Below, piece by piece: positions 39,323-47,911 of a stretch of 64,000 bases of DNA; the stretch's first letter is position 1; each line of letters starts with the position of its first letter. The stretch is from an uncultured Tessaracoccus sp. (GTDB lineage: Bacteria; Actinomycetota; Actinomycetes; Propionibacteriales; Propionibacteriaceae), in contig NZ_CALUCN010000008.1 in assembly GCF_943914565.1 (NCBI RefSeq), positions 62,001 through 126,000 of the forward strand, given 5' to 3'. The translations under genes were made by a program, and so were the position numbers. The notes below the pieces were generated by a model. The model was not told the DNA's origin. It saw only the letters and a list, made by a program, of their open reading frames with translations, and searched no databases.

Positions 39323-39939
39323 CCGGCACGTTCGTCGTGTTCGAGGGCGGCGACTCCGTCGGCAAGTCCACGCAGGTCGCCATGCTGGCCGCCCACCTCT
39401 GCGCAGGGGGCCGCACCCCCGTCGTGACGCGGCAGCCGGGCGGCACCGCGCTGGGCGCCGAGCTGCGCCGGCTCCTGCTCGACCCGGACGCCGGGGAGGT
39501 CGACGCGCGCGCCGAGGCGCTCGTCTACGCCGCTGACAAGGCGCAGCACGTGCGCGAGCTGATCCTCCCGGCGCTCGGGCGCGGCGAGGTGGTCGTCTGC
39601 GACCGCTACGTCGACTCGATGATCGCCTACCAAGGCGCCGGGCGCGCGCTCGACCTCGGGCGCGTGCAGGAGATCGCCTGGTGGGCCGTCGACGGGCTGC
39701 GCCCGCACCTCACGGTCCTCCTCGACGCGGACCCGGGCGAGGCCGTCGCCACCATCGCCGCGAAGGACCGGCTGGAGAGCGCGGGGCTCGCGTTCCACCG
39801 TCGCGCCCGGCAGCACTTCCTGGACCTCGCGGCGCAGCGCCCGGGGGAGTACCTCGTCCTGCCCGCCCGTGACTCGCGCGAGTCGATCGCCGCGAGGGTC
39901 GCCGAGGCGGTCGACGCCCTGCTCACCCGTGGCCGCTGA
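39319..39939 (+). CDS. tmk: Thymidylate kinase
   Basis: 206 residues. dTMP + ATP to dTDP + ADP. P-loop FEGGDSVGKSTQ; 'VVTRQPGGTALGAELRRLLLD' is the DR(E/Q)PGGT motif, and 'VVCDRYVDSMIAYQGAGR' the DRY..S..AYQG signature. The LID segment is short. GTG start taken because it overlaps the preceding stop and begins directly before TGTFVVFEGG. Followed 31 bases later by holB, the usual actinobacterial tmk-holB pair. Confidence 0.95.
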   Translation: MTGTFVVFEGGDSVGKSTQVAMLAAHLCAGGRTPVVTRQPGGTALGAELRRLLLDPDAGEVDARAEALVYAADKAQHVRELILPALGRGEVVVCDRYVDSMIAYQGAGRALDLGRVQEIAWWAVDGLRPHLTVLLDADPGEAVATIAAKDRLESAGLAFHRRARQHFLDLAAQRPGEYLVLPARDSRESIAARVAEAVDALLTRGR

Positions 39940-39970
39940 ACCGTCGGGGGTGCGTGGCAGGATGGTGGCC

Positions 39971-41113
39971 ATGTCGGACGTCTACTCGGAGCTCGTGGGG
40001 CAGGACCGCGTCGTCGCGACGCTGCGGCGCGCGGTCGCAGGCGGCCGTCACGCCATGACCCACGCGTGGCTGTTCACCGGCCCGCCCGGCAGCGGCCGGT
40101 CCAACGCGGCCAAGGCGTTCGCCGCCGCACTCCAGTGCCCCGACGGCGGCTGCGGCCACTGCGAACCGTGCCGCACGACGCTGAGCGGCGCCCACCCCGA
40201 CGTCACCCTCGTCCGCACCGAGCAGCTCTCCATCGGCGTCAAGGAGACCCGCGAGATGGTCTCGCGCGCCAACGTCGCCCCCGTGCGCGGCCGGTACCAG
40301 ATCGTCGTGGTGGAGGACGCCGACCGCGTCACCGAACGCGCTGCCGACGCGCTGCTGAAGGGCCTCGAGGAGCCCGCCGCCCGCACCGTGTGGCTGCTCT
40401 GCGCGCCGAACCCCGACGACGTCATCATCACCATCCGCTCACGCTGCCGGGTGGTGAAGCTCGCCACCCCCTCCGACGAGGCGGTCACCCGGCTGCTCGT
40501 CGAACGTGACGGCATCGACGGGGCGCTCGCGGCCCATGCCGCGCGTGCGGCGCAGGGGCACATCGGTCGGGCGCGCGGACTGGCCCGTTCCGAGGAGGCG
40601 CGCATCCGTCGGCACGAGATCGTGGGGCTGCCCGCGAAGCTCGACACGCTCACCGACTGCCTCGTCGCCGCCGGCAACCTCGTCGCCGCCGCCACCGCGG
40701 AGGCCGAGGAGATCTGCGACCCGCTCGACGAGCGCGAGCTCGCGGCGCTGAAGGAGTCGCTCGGCGTCGGCGGCCGTGGCACGCGCAAGCCGCGCCACGC
40801 CCAGGCCGCCATCCGCGACCTCGAGGAGGAGCACCAGACCCGCCGCAAGCGCATGGTGCGCGACGCGCTGGACCGGGTGCTCACCGAGTTCACGACGGTG
40901 TTCCGCGACGTGCTCGTCCGGCAGACCGGCGCCGACGCGCCGCTCATCAACGCGGACATGGCCGACGTGATCGACCGCGTCGCGCGGTCGGGCAGCGCGG
41001 AGCACAGCGTGCGCGTGCTCGACCAGATCCTCGTCGCCAGGACACGGCTCGAGGGCAACGTGCAGCCGCAGTTGGCGCTCGAGGCGCTGCTCGTGGGCAT
41101 GGCCGGCCGCTGA
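39971..41113 (+). CDS. holB: DNA polymerase III delta-prime subunit
   Basis: 380 residues. Clamp-loader subunit with AAA+ fold. Walker A position TGPPGSGRSNAAKAF has Arg for Lys, in keeping with a non-ATPase delta-prime. The Cys4 zinc module is CPDGGCGHCEPC, then SGAHPD, 'VVEDADRVTERAADALLKGLEEP' (sensor region) and 'TIRSRCRVV' with the SRC motif. ATG at 39971 chosen; in-frame ATG at 39962 is an alternative adding three residues. Ends with a helical C-terminal domain. Confidence 0.93.
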   Translation: MSDVYSELVGQDRVVATLRRAVAGGRHAMTHAWLFTGPPGSGRSNAAKAFAAALQCPDGGCGHCEPCRTTLSGAHPDVTLVRTEQLSIGVKETREMVSRANVAPVRGRYQIVVVEDADRVTERAADALLKGLEEPAARTVWLLCAPNPDDVIITIRSRCRVVKLATPSDEAVTRLLVERDGIDGALAAHAARAAQGHIGRARGLARSEEARIRRHEIVGLPAKLDTLTDCLVAAGNLVAAATAEAEEICDPLDERELAALKESLGVGGRGTRKPRHAQAAIRDLEEEHQTRRKRMVRDALDRVLTEFTTVFRDVLVRQTGADAPLINADMADVIDRVARSGSAEHSVRVLDQILVARTRLEGNVQPQLALEALLVGMAGR

Positions 41114-41198
41114 CGTGCCGCGCGTGTCCCCACACGTTCGAGCGGGTGGACTGCGAGAATGGCGACGAACAACGTCTAGGCATTGAGCGAGGTCAACC

Positions 41199-42905
41199 AT
41201 GTCGACCAACCACTCCGACGACTGGATCAAGGAGGGCACGCCCCGCGAGGACTGGGACCAGGACACCGACTACGGTGTCGAGGTCGATCCCGCCGAGTGG
41301 GACGACTACTCCGAGGAGCAGGCGGTCCCCGTGCACACCCCCGCCGCCGCCCGCGAGTACGTGGCGCCGGAGGAGCGCGAGCCCGCCGCCGACGTGCCCG
41401 AACAGCCCGAGGCCACTCCCGCTGACGACGGGGCCGAGCCCGTCGCGGAGGCCGACGAGGCCCCGGCCGACCCGTTCACCGCCGATCTCGCCGACGCCCC
41501 GGCCGACCCCGAGCCGACGACGGTCCGGCCCCGCCCGACGATGCCGGCCGGCTACGAGCCGGGCGGACCCTCCGTCGCGGCGCGGGCGGAGGAGCCCGGC
41601 CGGCAGCCCGTCGAGGCCGACGACGCGACAACGGTCCGGGAGCCCCGGACTGCCGAGCGCGGCGAGATGGCTGCCGACCAACCCGTGACCGAGGACGAGC
41701 CGCGGACGGACGACCGCCCGGTGGCCGCCGAGCGCGCGGCCGACGAGCCCGAGCCCGTGGCCGACGGCGTGACCCCCACGGAGCCCGCCGACGAGCGCCC
41801 GGTCCGCGACGTCTCCGCCGAGCCCGGCATCGTGCCCCCGGCCGAGCAGTCGCCGTTCGTGACGCCGACGGTGCCGGCCGCCGCTGATCGGAAGCCGGAG
41901 GACCCGGTGACCGAGCAGACGCGGGAGGAGCCGGCGCCCGAGCGCGTCGAACCACAGCCCGTGGAGCCGGAGCCCGTCGAGACCCCTGAGCCCGTCGAGG
42001 AGCGCGAGACCGTCGCGGAGGAGCCGCTGCCGGCCACGGATCCGGAGGCCACGGCCCACCACGACCCGTTCGCCGAGCCGGACCCCGTCGAGGCGCCCAC
42101 GCAGGAGCAGGCGACCGTCGCTGACGCCGACACCCGCGACCACGGCGCGGGGACCGCGGCCGCCGGGTCTGCCGCAGCGGCCGGCGCCGGCGCGGCCGGG
42201 TTCGCGTCGCTCTACCGCTCCGACGACGCCGCCGCAGACCGGGTCGGGGACGACGAGGTCACCCGGGCGATCGAGCCCGAGCAGCCCGTCGCCCGTGAGG
42301 ACACCCAGGTGCTCTCCGACGCCCGGCTCGCCGCAGAGGAGGCGGAGGAGCGCGAGCGTCAGGCGCGGCTGCAGGAGCAGCGCGACGCCCGCGACGCCCG
42401 GCTGGGTGTCATCGCCGCCGACGAGTCGGACGGCACCCGCGTGGTCACGAAGCCGGTGAAGCGCCAGGCGGACAAGTTCTTCGGCGCGTTCGCGATGTTC
42501 GTGCTGCGCGTGGTCGTCGCCGGCATCATGGGCGTGCTCGCCTACCAGGTGCTGCAGGACGTCGACCGGGCCGAGGAGTTCCTCTCCCAGACGGTGCTGC
42601 CGGAGCCGCGCCTCGTCGCGTGGATCCTGGGCTTCGGGCTCGCGTCGATCGCGGCGCTGCTCGTGCTCGGGCTGGGGGCGCGATTCGTCGCGTTCCTGCT
42701 CATGCTCGTCGCCGGCGCGTCGCTCGCGATCATCCGCTGGGGTCGGTTCAGCATCTTCCAGCCGGGCTACGAGGGCTTCCTCGGCGACCGGACGCTGCTC
42801 ACGCTCGCCGCGTCGCTGGTCATCGTCGCGTTCGGTGCGGGGCGGTTCTCGATCGACGGTGCCATCCACGCCGCCCGGCACCGCTCCGAGTACGACGAGG
42901 ACTGA
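41199..42905 (+). CDS. Acidic, Pro/Glu-rich protein with C-terminal membrane domain
   Basis: 568 residues of unusual layout. Residues 1 to about 420 are low-complexity, rich in Glu, Pro, Ala, Asp and Val with repeats of the kind 'EPV', and probably unstructured and strongly negative. Residues of about 365-400 are a charged helix (EEAEERERQARLQEQRDARDARLG). The C-terminal 140 residues hold about four transmembrane helices separated by short loops and end in RSEYDED. No known family is recognised. A GCGAGGT site precedes the ATG. Orientation predicts a long cytoplasmic acidic tail. It could be a scaffolding or envelope protein; no function is proposed. Confidence 0.7.
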   Translation: MSTNHSDDWIKEGTPREDWDQDTDYGVEVDPAEWDDYSEEQAVPVHTPAAAREYVAPEEREPAADVPEQPEATPADDGAEPVAEADEAPADPFTADLADAPADPEPTTVRPRPTMPAGYEPGGPSVAARAEEPGRQPVEADDATTVREPRTAERGEMAADQPVTEDEPRTDDRPVAAERAADEPEPVADGVTPTEPADERPVRDVSAEPGIVPPAEQSPFVTPTVPAAADRKPEDPVTEQTREEPAPERVEPQPVEPEPVETPEPVEERETVAEEPLPATDPEATAHHDPFAEPDPVEAPTQEQATVADADTRDHGAGTAAAGSAAAAGAGAAGFASLYRSDDAAADRVGDDEVTRAIEPEQPVAREDTQVLSDARLAAEEAEERERQARLQEQRDARDARLGVIAADESDGTRVVTKPVKRQADKFFGAFAMFVLRVVVAGIMGVLAYQVLQDVDRAEEFLSQTVLPEPRLVAWILGFGLASIAALLVLGLGARFVAFLLMLVAGASLAIIRWGRFSIFQPGYEGFLGDRTLLTLAASLVIVAFGAGRFSIDGAIHAARHRSEYDED

Positions 42906-42968
42906 CGGCCGCTGCTCAATCACCCGGCTGCGCCGACCCGACGCATGAGCATCGTCGGTCGGTGCAGC

Positions 42969-42974
42969 TAGTCT
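42969..42974 (+). promoter_or_regulatory. Leaderless -10 element TAGTCT
   Basis: TAGTCT, seven bases, ATG at 42982. No Shine-Dalgarno sequence in the gap. Confidence 0.5.
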
Positions 42975-42981
42975 GGTCCGC

Positions 42982-44634
42982 ATGGATCGACGCCTCAGGC
43001 TCACGCAACTCGTCATCGGCGTGCTCTGCGTGGGCCTCGTGCTCTCGCTGTTCTCGTTCGGCCTCGTCGGGGGCGGGCAGACGCAGGACCGTCCCGCCCC
43101 GAGCGCCGAGCCGACGTCGCAGCCGCCCAGGAAGGTGGACCAGGGCATGCGGATGCCCGGCACGCCGGCGCGGTCACTCGACTCGCTCGAGCTCCTCGAC
43201 CTTCCCGGCGCGCGCAACCCGGACCGGCAGACGTCCTACCGCGGCAAGGGCGGCAGCATCACGTTCCCCGAGGCCCTGCCCGACCTGCGCGCCTACGCCG
43301 AGCAGCCCATCGACTGGCAGCCGTGCGGCGACATCCTCTGCGCCACGGTGCTCGCGCCGCTCGACTGGGACGAGCCCGGCAAGGCCGCGGTCACACTGGC
43401 GGTGACGAAGGTCCCGAGCGCCGATCCGAAGCAGGACCCGCTGTTCGTGAACCCGGGCGGGCCGGGCGCGGGCGGTACCGAGTTCGCGGCGCAGTTCCCC
43501 GCGGATCACTGGCCGGGCCATGACATCGTCGGGTGGGACCCGCGCGGCACCGGTCACTCCACCCACGTCGTGTGTGGCAGCACCGAGCAGACCGACGCGT
43601 TCACCACGATGGACCACAGCCCCGACGACGCCAAGGAGGACCGGGAGCTCCGGGCCCGGTCGGAGGCATTCGCTCGGCAGTGCCGCGACGGGTCGGGAGA
43701 GTTGCTCGACCACCTCACCACCGTCGACGTGGTGCGCGACATGGACCTGCTGCGCCACGTCCTGGGCGGCGACAAGCTGCACTTCGTCGGCGTCTCCTAC
43801 GGCACCTTCCTGGGCGCGATGTACGCGACGCTGTTCCCCGACACCTCCGGCAGGCTCGTGCTCGACGGCGCCGTCGAGATCACCGACGCCGAGCCGGTGT
43901 CCCAACTCGTCGGGTTCGAGCGCGCCTTCACGGCGTGGGCGGACTGGTGCGCGAGCCAGGAGGCGTGCGTGCTGCACGGGAAGTCGTCGGAGGCGCTCCG
44001 CACCGAGATCTCGGACTGGCTCGCCGGCCTCGACACGTCGCCCCTCACGACCGGCAACCGCACCCTCACGCAGACCAACGCCGCGTTGGGCATCGCGTTC
44101 CTCCTGTACGGCGACTCGGCCGTCTACCGTACGCTCGCCGAGGTGATCCGCGACGCCATGCGCGGCGACGGCGCCCCGCTCCTCGCCGCCGCCGACGAGA
44201 TGACCGGCCGTCGCAAGGACGGGTACGACACGCTCGCGTTCGCCTTCCCCGCGATGGGATGCGTCGACTCGCCCGACGAGGGCGTGGCGGCCACGAAGCG
44301 CCGCGCCGAGCGGGAGGCGCGCAAGGCGCCGACGCTCGGCCGGCACATGGGCTGGGACTACACCTGCGAGACGTGGGCGGTCGACCCGCTGCCGCCGTAC
44401 AAGCTCGACGCGAAGGACGCCGACCCGATCCTCGTCGTCGGCGCGACGGGGGACCCAGCCACGCCGTACGAGCAGGCCGAGCGGATGGCGAAGCAGCTCC
44501 GGCCCGCGCGGCTGCTCACCCTCGAGGGCCCCGGCCACGGGGCGGTGACCGGCTCGAACGAGTGCATCGCGAAGGCCGTCGGCCGGTACCTCTCGGACGG
44601 CACGCTCCCCGACGAGGGCACCCGCTGCACGTGA
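42982..44634 (+). CDS. Alpha/beta-hydrolase, tripeptidyl aminopeptidase-like
   Basis: 550 residues. An N-terminal hydrophobic segment (LTQLVIGVLCVGLVLSLFSFGLV) serves as signal or anchor. The core has 'DPLFVNPGGPGAGGTEFA' (oxyanion-hole HGGPG-like motif), 'DIVGWDPRGTGHST', and the nucleophile elbow GVSYGTFLGAMYA (Ser near 271). The C-terminal TAP-like domain contains PILVVGATGDPATPYEQA (catalytic Asp) and LEGPGHGAVTGSNECI (catalytic His). Belongs to the SlpD/E-TAP exported peptidases that trim peptides or esters outside the cell. Followed by tRNA-Thr. Confidence 0.92.
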   Translation: MDRRLRLTQLVIGVLCVGLVLSLFSFGLVGGGQTQDRPAPSAEPTSQPPRKVDQGMRMPGTPARSLDSLELLDLPGARNPDRQTSYRGKGGSITFPEALPDLRAYAEQPIDWQPCGDILCATVLAPLDWDEPGKAAVTLAVTKVPSADPKQDPLFVNPGGPGAGGTEFAAQFPADHWPGHDIVGWDPRGTGHSTHVVCGSTEQTDAFTTMDHSPDDAKEDRELRARSEAFARQCRDGSGELLDHLTTVDVVRDMDLLRHVLGGDKLHFVGVSYGTFLGAMYATLFPDTSGRLVLDGAVEITDAEPVSQLVGFERAFTAWADWCASQEACVLHGKSSEALRTEISDWLAGLDTSPLTTGNRTLTQTNAALGIAFLLYGDSAVYRTLAEVIRDAMRGDGAPLLAAADEMTGRRKDGYDTLAFAFPAMGCVDSPDEGVAATKRRAEREARKAPTLGRHMGWDYTCETWAVDPLPPYKLDAKDADPILVVGATGDPATPYEQAERMAKQLRPARLLTLEGPGHGAVTGSNECIAKAVGRYLSDGTLPDEGTRCT

Positions 44635-44694
44635 CCCCTCGGCCGGCGCGGCTGGCTTCGCGAACCCGGTTGTGTGTTTCGGCCCAACCCCCGC

Positions 44695-44700
44695 TATAGT
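44695..44700 (+). promoter_or_regulatory. -10 element TATAGT of tRNA-Thr
   Basis: TATAGT lies 11 bases before the tRNA 5' end; a GTGTGT hexamer 17 bases upstream may serve as a poor -35. Confidence 0.65.
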
Positions 44701-44711
44701 CTTGCCCTGCT

Positions 44712-44784
44712 GCCGCCCTAGCTCAGCTGGTAGAGCGACGCTCTCGTAAAGCGTAGGTCACGGGTTCGAGTCCCGTGGGCGGCT
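44712..44784 (+). tRNA. tRNA-Thr (anticodon CGT)
   Basis: Acceptor GCCGCCC/GGGCGGC, D-arm GCTC...GAGC with AGCTGGTA, anticodon stem ACGCT/AGCGT around CTCGTAA (anticodon CGT), T-arm CACGGG/CCCGTG with TTCGAGT. Discriminator T at 44784. CCA is not encoded. Confidence 0.96.
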
Positions 44785-44793
44785 CCGAGATCC

Positions 44794-44825
44794 AGGCCCC
44801 GTCCGACCCCCGTCGGGCGGGGCCT
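44794..44825 (+). terminator. Terminator hairpin after tRNA-Thr
   Basis: A 14-bp stem (44794-44807 with 44812-44825, one G-U pair) and CCCC loop start nine bases after the tRNA. GC-rich and without a U-run. Confidence 0.7.
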
Positions 44826-44921
44826 GTGGTCACCCCGATGCCGGGGGTCTCCGTGAAGGACGCGGGGCGACTTTGTAGGGTTGGCACCAAGGACCCTTCC
44901 ACGAGCCAGGAGGTTACGACC

Positions 44922-46274
44922 ATGTTCGACGCCGCCATCATCGGAGCTGGGCTGGCGGGGCTGGTCGCCGCGCGGGACCTGCGTTCCCGCGGGCTCGACG
45001 TCGTCGTCCTCGAGGCGCGCGAGCGCGTGGGCGGCCGCGTCGAGAACGTCACGCTGCCCGACGGCACCTACCTGGAGATGGGCGGACAGTGGGTCGCGCC
45101 CGGGTTCGACGCGATGCACGACCTGCTCGACCAGCTCGGCATGCGCACCGTCGACGTCCCGGCCGAGGGCGGCCGGTTCATCGTGCGCACCCGCGGCACC
45201 GCCGTCGTCGTGGACGGGCTCGACGAGGACCAACCGTCCCTGAACCCCTTCGAGGTCGCCGACCTCGGCCAGTGCCTCCTGCGCCTGCGGCGCCTCGCGA
45301 AGCGGCTCGCCGCCGATCGCACCTGGGCCGCGGCCAACGAGGTCTGGCTCTCGCAGACCCTCCACCGTTGGGCCGCCGCGAACACCCGCACCGGTGCGGC
45401 GTGCGAGCGGTTCGAGGAGGTCTTCCACGCTGCGTTCGCGGTGCTGCCCGACGAGACCCCGCTCAGCCGCGCGCTCGAGCTCGTCGAGGCGGGCCCGGAC
45501 CTCGAGTCGATGCTCGCCACCAACGGCCAGCTCGTCCAGCACCGCGTCGAGGGTGGCGTGCAGGCGCTCGCGCAGCGCCTCGCCGACGACCTGGGCGACG
45601 CGGTGCGTCTCGGCGCCGAGGTCGTGCGTGTCCAGCACGGGCCCGACGACGCCGTCGTCACCCTCGCCGGCGGCGACGAGGTGCGCGCCCGGTTCGTGAT
45701 CTCCACCCTCCCGCCGCGGCTGGCGATGGCGCTCGAGCACGAGCCCGCGCTGCCGCACTGGCGTATCGAGCAGGCCGATTCCGTGAGCCCCGGCAACGTC
45801 ATCAAGTGCTACCTCCTGTTCGACGAGCCGTTCTGGCGCGCCCGCGGCCTCTCCGGCCAGTCGAGCGCCGACGCCGGCGCGGTGCGCGTGACGTTCGACA
45901 CCACGATCGAGGGCGCGACGCAGGGCCACCTCATGGGTTTCTTCTCCGGCTCCGAGGCGGCGTCGCTGTCGCAGCGCACGCCGCAGATGCGCGAGCGCGC
46001 GTTCCTCGAGTCGGTGCGCGACTCGTTCGGCGACGTGCCGCGCCCCGCCGCCTACGTCGAGCGCGACTGGGCCGCCGAGCGGTTCACCGGCGGCTGCCAC
46101 GGCGCGCACTTCGCGCCCGGCATCTGGACCGCGGCAGGCCCGGCGCTCGCGGAGCCCGAGGGCGTCCTGCACTGGGCCGGCGCCGAGTACGCCACGCGCT
46201 TCAACGGCTACATGGAGGGTGCGGTGCGCTCCGGCCTCGCCGCCGCGGCCGCCGTCGCTGCGCGCCATGCCTGA
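44922..46274 (+). CDS. Flavin-containing amine oxidase
   Basis: 450 residues. FAD-binding AAIIGAGLAGLVAARDL followed by VVVLEARERVGGRV (the GG motif) starts the monoamine-oxidase fold; LEMGGQWVAPG binds flavin, and the C-terminal 'EGVLHWAGAEYATRFNGYMEGAVRSGLAAA' is the family ending. Oxidises a primary amine (substrate unknown). Start chosen at MFDAAIIGAG, which has an excellent CAGGAGG site; a TAGGGT hexamer about 45 bases earlier may be its -10. Overlaps the next gene by eight bases. Confidence 0.92.
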   Translation: MFDAAIIGAGLAGLVAARDLRSRGLDVVVLEARERVGGRVENVTLPDGTYLEMGGQWVAPGFDAMHDLLDQLGMRTVDVPAEGGRFIVRTRGTAVVVDGLDEDQPSLNPFEVADLGQCLLRLRRLAKRLAADRTWAAANEVWLSQTLHRWAAANTRTGAACERFEEVFHAAFAVLPDETPLSRALELVEAGPDLESMLATNGQLVQHRVEGGVQALAQRLADDLGDAVRLGAEVVRVQHGPDDAVVTLAGGDEVRARFVISTLPPRLAMALEHEPALPHWRIEQADSVSPGNVIKCYLLFDEPFWRARGLSGQSSADAGAVRVTFDTTIEGATQGHLMGFFSGSEAASLSQRTPQMRERAFLESVRDSFGDVPRPAAYVERDWAAERFTGGCHGAHFAPGIWTAAGPALAEPEGVLHWAGAEYATRFNGYMEGAVRSGLAAAAAVAARHA

Positions 46275-47337
46275 CCGCGTCCTGGCCCGACGGCGACTCG
46301 TCGCCCAGGGCCTCGTCGGGGAGCCGTGGCCGACCCCCACGGACGCCGTCACCCAGTTCGGGCTCATGCAGGGCCAAGACCTCCCCGGCGTCCTCGCCTC
46401 CGCCGCGCTGCGCTCCACCGGCGGCATCGACGACGTGCTCGCCGCGCTCGACGCCGGCCACCTCGTGCGCGGCTACCCCATGCGCGGCACGATCTTCCTC
46501 GCCCCGGCGGCGGATCTCCGGTGGATGACCGAGCTGTGCGCCGGGCAGTCGCTGGCCGACGCGGCCCGCCGTCGCGAACGACACCACGGCCTGGGCGAGG
46601 CCGACATCGCCCGCGTCGCCGACGCGATCCGTCCCCTCGCCCGCGGCAGGGGTGTGAGCCGCGCGCAGTTCCTCGACGTCGTGGCTGCCGAGGGCATCGA
46701 CCCGTCGGCCGGCCGCGGCTACCACGTGCTGTTCACGCTCATCGCCGGTGGTGTGCTGTGCCACGGGCCGTGGAACGGCACCGACCAGCAGATCGTCCTC
46801 GCCGACGAGTGGCTCGGGCCCTCGCTCGAGGAGCGCTTCAACGGCGACCGCACCGCCGCGACCGCGGAGCTCGCCTCGCGCTACCTGCGCACCCACGGGC
46901 CCGCGACGCTGCGCGACGTCGCGTGGTGGACGAAACTACCGCTCACCTGCATCCGAGCGGCCGCGACGCAGCTCGCGCCCGACCTCGAGGAGCTCCCCGA
47001 CGGCGGCTGGGCCCGCGCTGGCCTCGTCGACGAGGTGGCCGCCCTGGGGCGGGCGGTGCAGCGGCCGTTGCTGCTGCCGGGCTTCGACGAGTACGTGCTG
47101 GGGTACCCCGACCGCCTCTTCGCGATGGACGCCGCCACCCACGGGCAGCTCGTGCCGGGCAACAACGGCGTCTTCCGCAAGGCCTGCGTCGTCGACGGCG
47201 TGGTGCGCGGCTTCTGGAACCGGCAGGGACGCCCCGGGAAGCGCGTCCTCGAACTCACCGAGCTCGCCACGGTGCCGAAGGCGGCCCGTCCGGGCATCCG
47301 CAGACGCTTCGCGACGTACCCGTTCGTCACGTCGTGA
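46267..47337 (+). CDS. Winged-helix protein of the AlkZ/YcaQ-like family
   Basis: 356 residues. N-terminal tandem winged-helix region, with FGLMQGQDLPGV and LVRGYPMRGTIFLAPAADLRWM as the HTH_42 (AlkZ) signature. AlkZ-type DNA glycosylases use a Q-x-Q/D motif for catalysis; here MQGQD fits the Q-x-Q form. So it may excise alkylated or cross-linked bases, but the family also includes non-enzymatic members. The C-terminus contains 'PLLLPGFDEYVLGY', common to the family. It overlaps amine oxidase; the palindrome at 47348-47398 follows its stop. Confidence 0.8.
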   Translation: MPDRVLARRRLVAQGLVGEPWPTPTDAVTQFGLMQGQDLPGVLASAALRSTGGIDDVLAALDAGHLVRGYPMRGTIFLAPAADLRWMTELCAGQSLADAARRRERHHGLGEADIARVADAIRPLARGRGVSRAQFLDVVAAEGIDPSAGRGYHVLFTLIAGGVLCHGPWNGTDQQIVLADEWLGPSLEERFNGDRTAATAELASRYLRTHGPATLRDVAWWTKLPLTCIRAAATQLAPDLEELPDGGWARAGLVDEVAALGRAVQRPLLLPGFDEYVLGYPDRLFAMDAATHGQLVPGNNGVFRKACVVDGVVRGFWNRQGRPGKRVLELTELATVPKAARPGIRRRFATYPFVTS

Positions 47338-47347
47338 CGCCTTGGGT

Positions 47348-47398
47348 GACACATACGGGGAGGCCTTGCGAATGTGCGAAGGCCTCCCCGTATGTGTC
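47348..47398. repeat. Perfect 20-bp palindrome, copy 2 of the recurring element
   Basis: Arms 47348-47367 and 47379-47398 pair perfectly around an 11-base loop and share the core GGGGAGGCCTT / AAGGCCTCCCC with 18468-18518. It fills the 63-bp gap between two convergent genes, so it very probably works as a bidirectional terminator. Confidence 0.85.
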
Positions 47399-47400
47399 CG

Positions 47401-47889
47401 TCAACGCAGGTGCAGTGCCACGAGCGACACCTCGCCGGGCTGCCCGGCGGTGAAGGCCTCCCAGCTCGCGGTCACGTCGAAGGCGCCGAACGCGGCGGTC
47501 GGGAACGACCCGGCCACGGCGTCGGCCTCGGCAGCCCCCGCGGCGACGCAGAGCGCGTGCACCCACGCCTGCATCGAGGGGTTGTGCCCCACGACGAGTG
47601 CGCACCGCGGCGCGTCGACGCCCGACTCCGCCAGCGCCCGGGCCACGCCGTCGACCGAGGCGTTGTAGAGGTCGTCGAGGTGTTCCACCGGGCAGTCGAG
47701 GCCGAGTTCGTCGAACGTCTCGCGCGTGCGGGTGGCGGTGGAGACGAACGCGTGGTCCACGCCCAGCTCCCGGATCATCGGCCCCACCTCGCGGGCGCGC
47801 TCGTGGCCCGGCTGGGTGAGCCGGCGGGCGTGGTCGCCCTCGGGGTGGGTGTCCTCGGTCTTGGCGTGTCGGCAGAAGATCACTCGCAT
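47401..47889 (-). CDS. SixA-like histidine phosphatase
   Basis: 162 residues. RHA catalytic motif in VIFCRHAKTED (phosphohistidine nucleophile), 'RRLTQPGHERAREVG', then 'VSTATRTRETFDEL' and the second catalytic His in LVVGHNPSMQ. This is the SixA/short histidine phosphatase pattern; possible targets are phosphohistidine proteins or small phosphomolecules. Leaderless start (TAGGGT plus six bases). Converges with the AlkZ-like gene. Confidence 0.9.
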   Translation of the reverse strand: MRVIFCRHAKTEDTHPEGDHARRLTQPGHERAREVGPMIRELGVDHAFVSTATRTRETFDELGLDCPVEHLDDLYNASVDGVARALAESGVDAPRCALVVGHNPSMQAWVHALCVAAGAAEADAVAGSFPTAAFGAFDVTASWEAFTAGQPGEVSLVALHLR

Positions 47890-47895
47890 GTCCCC

Positions 47896-47901
47896 ACCCT
47901 A
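47896..47901 (-). promoter_or_regulatory. Leaderless -10 element TAGGGT (minus strand)
   Basis: On the minus strand TAGGGT, six bases, ATG of the SixA-like gene at 47889. Confidence 0.5.
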
Positions 47902-47911
47902 CGCAGGGACG

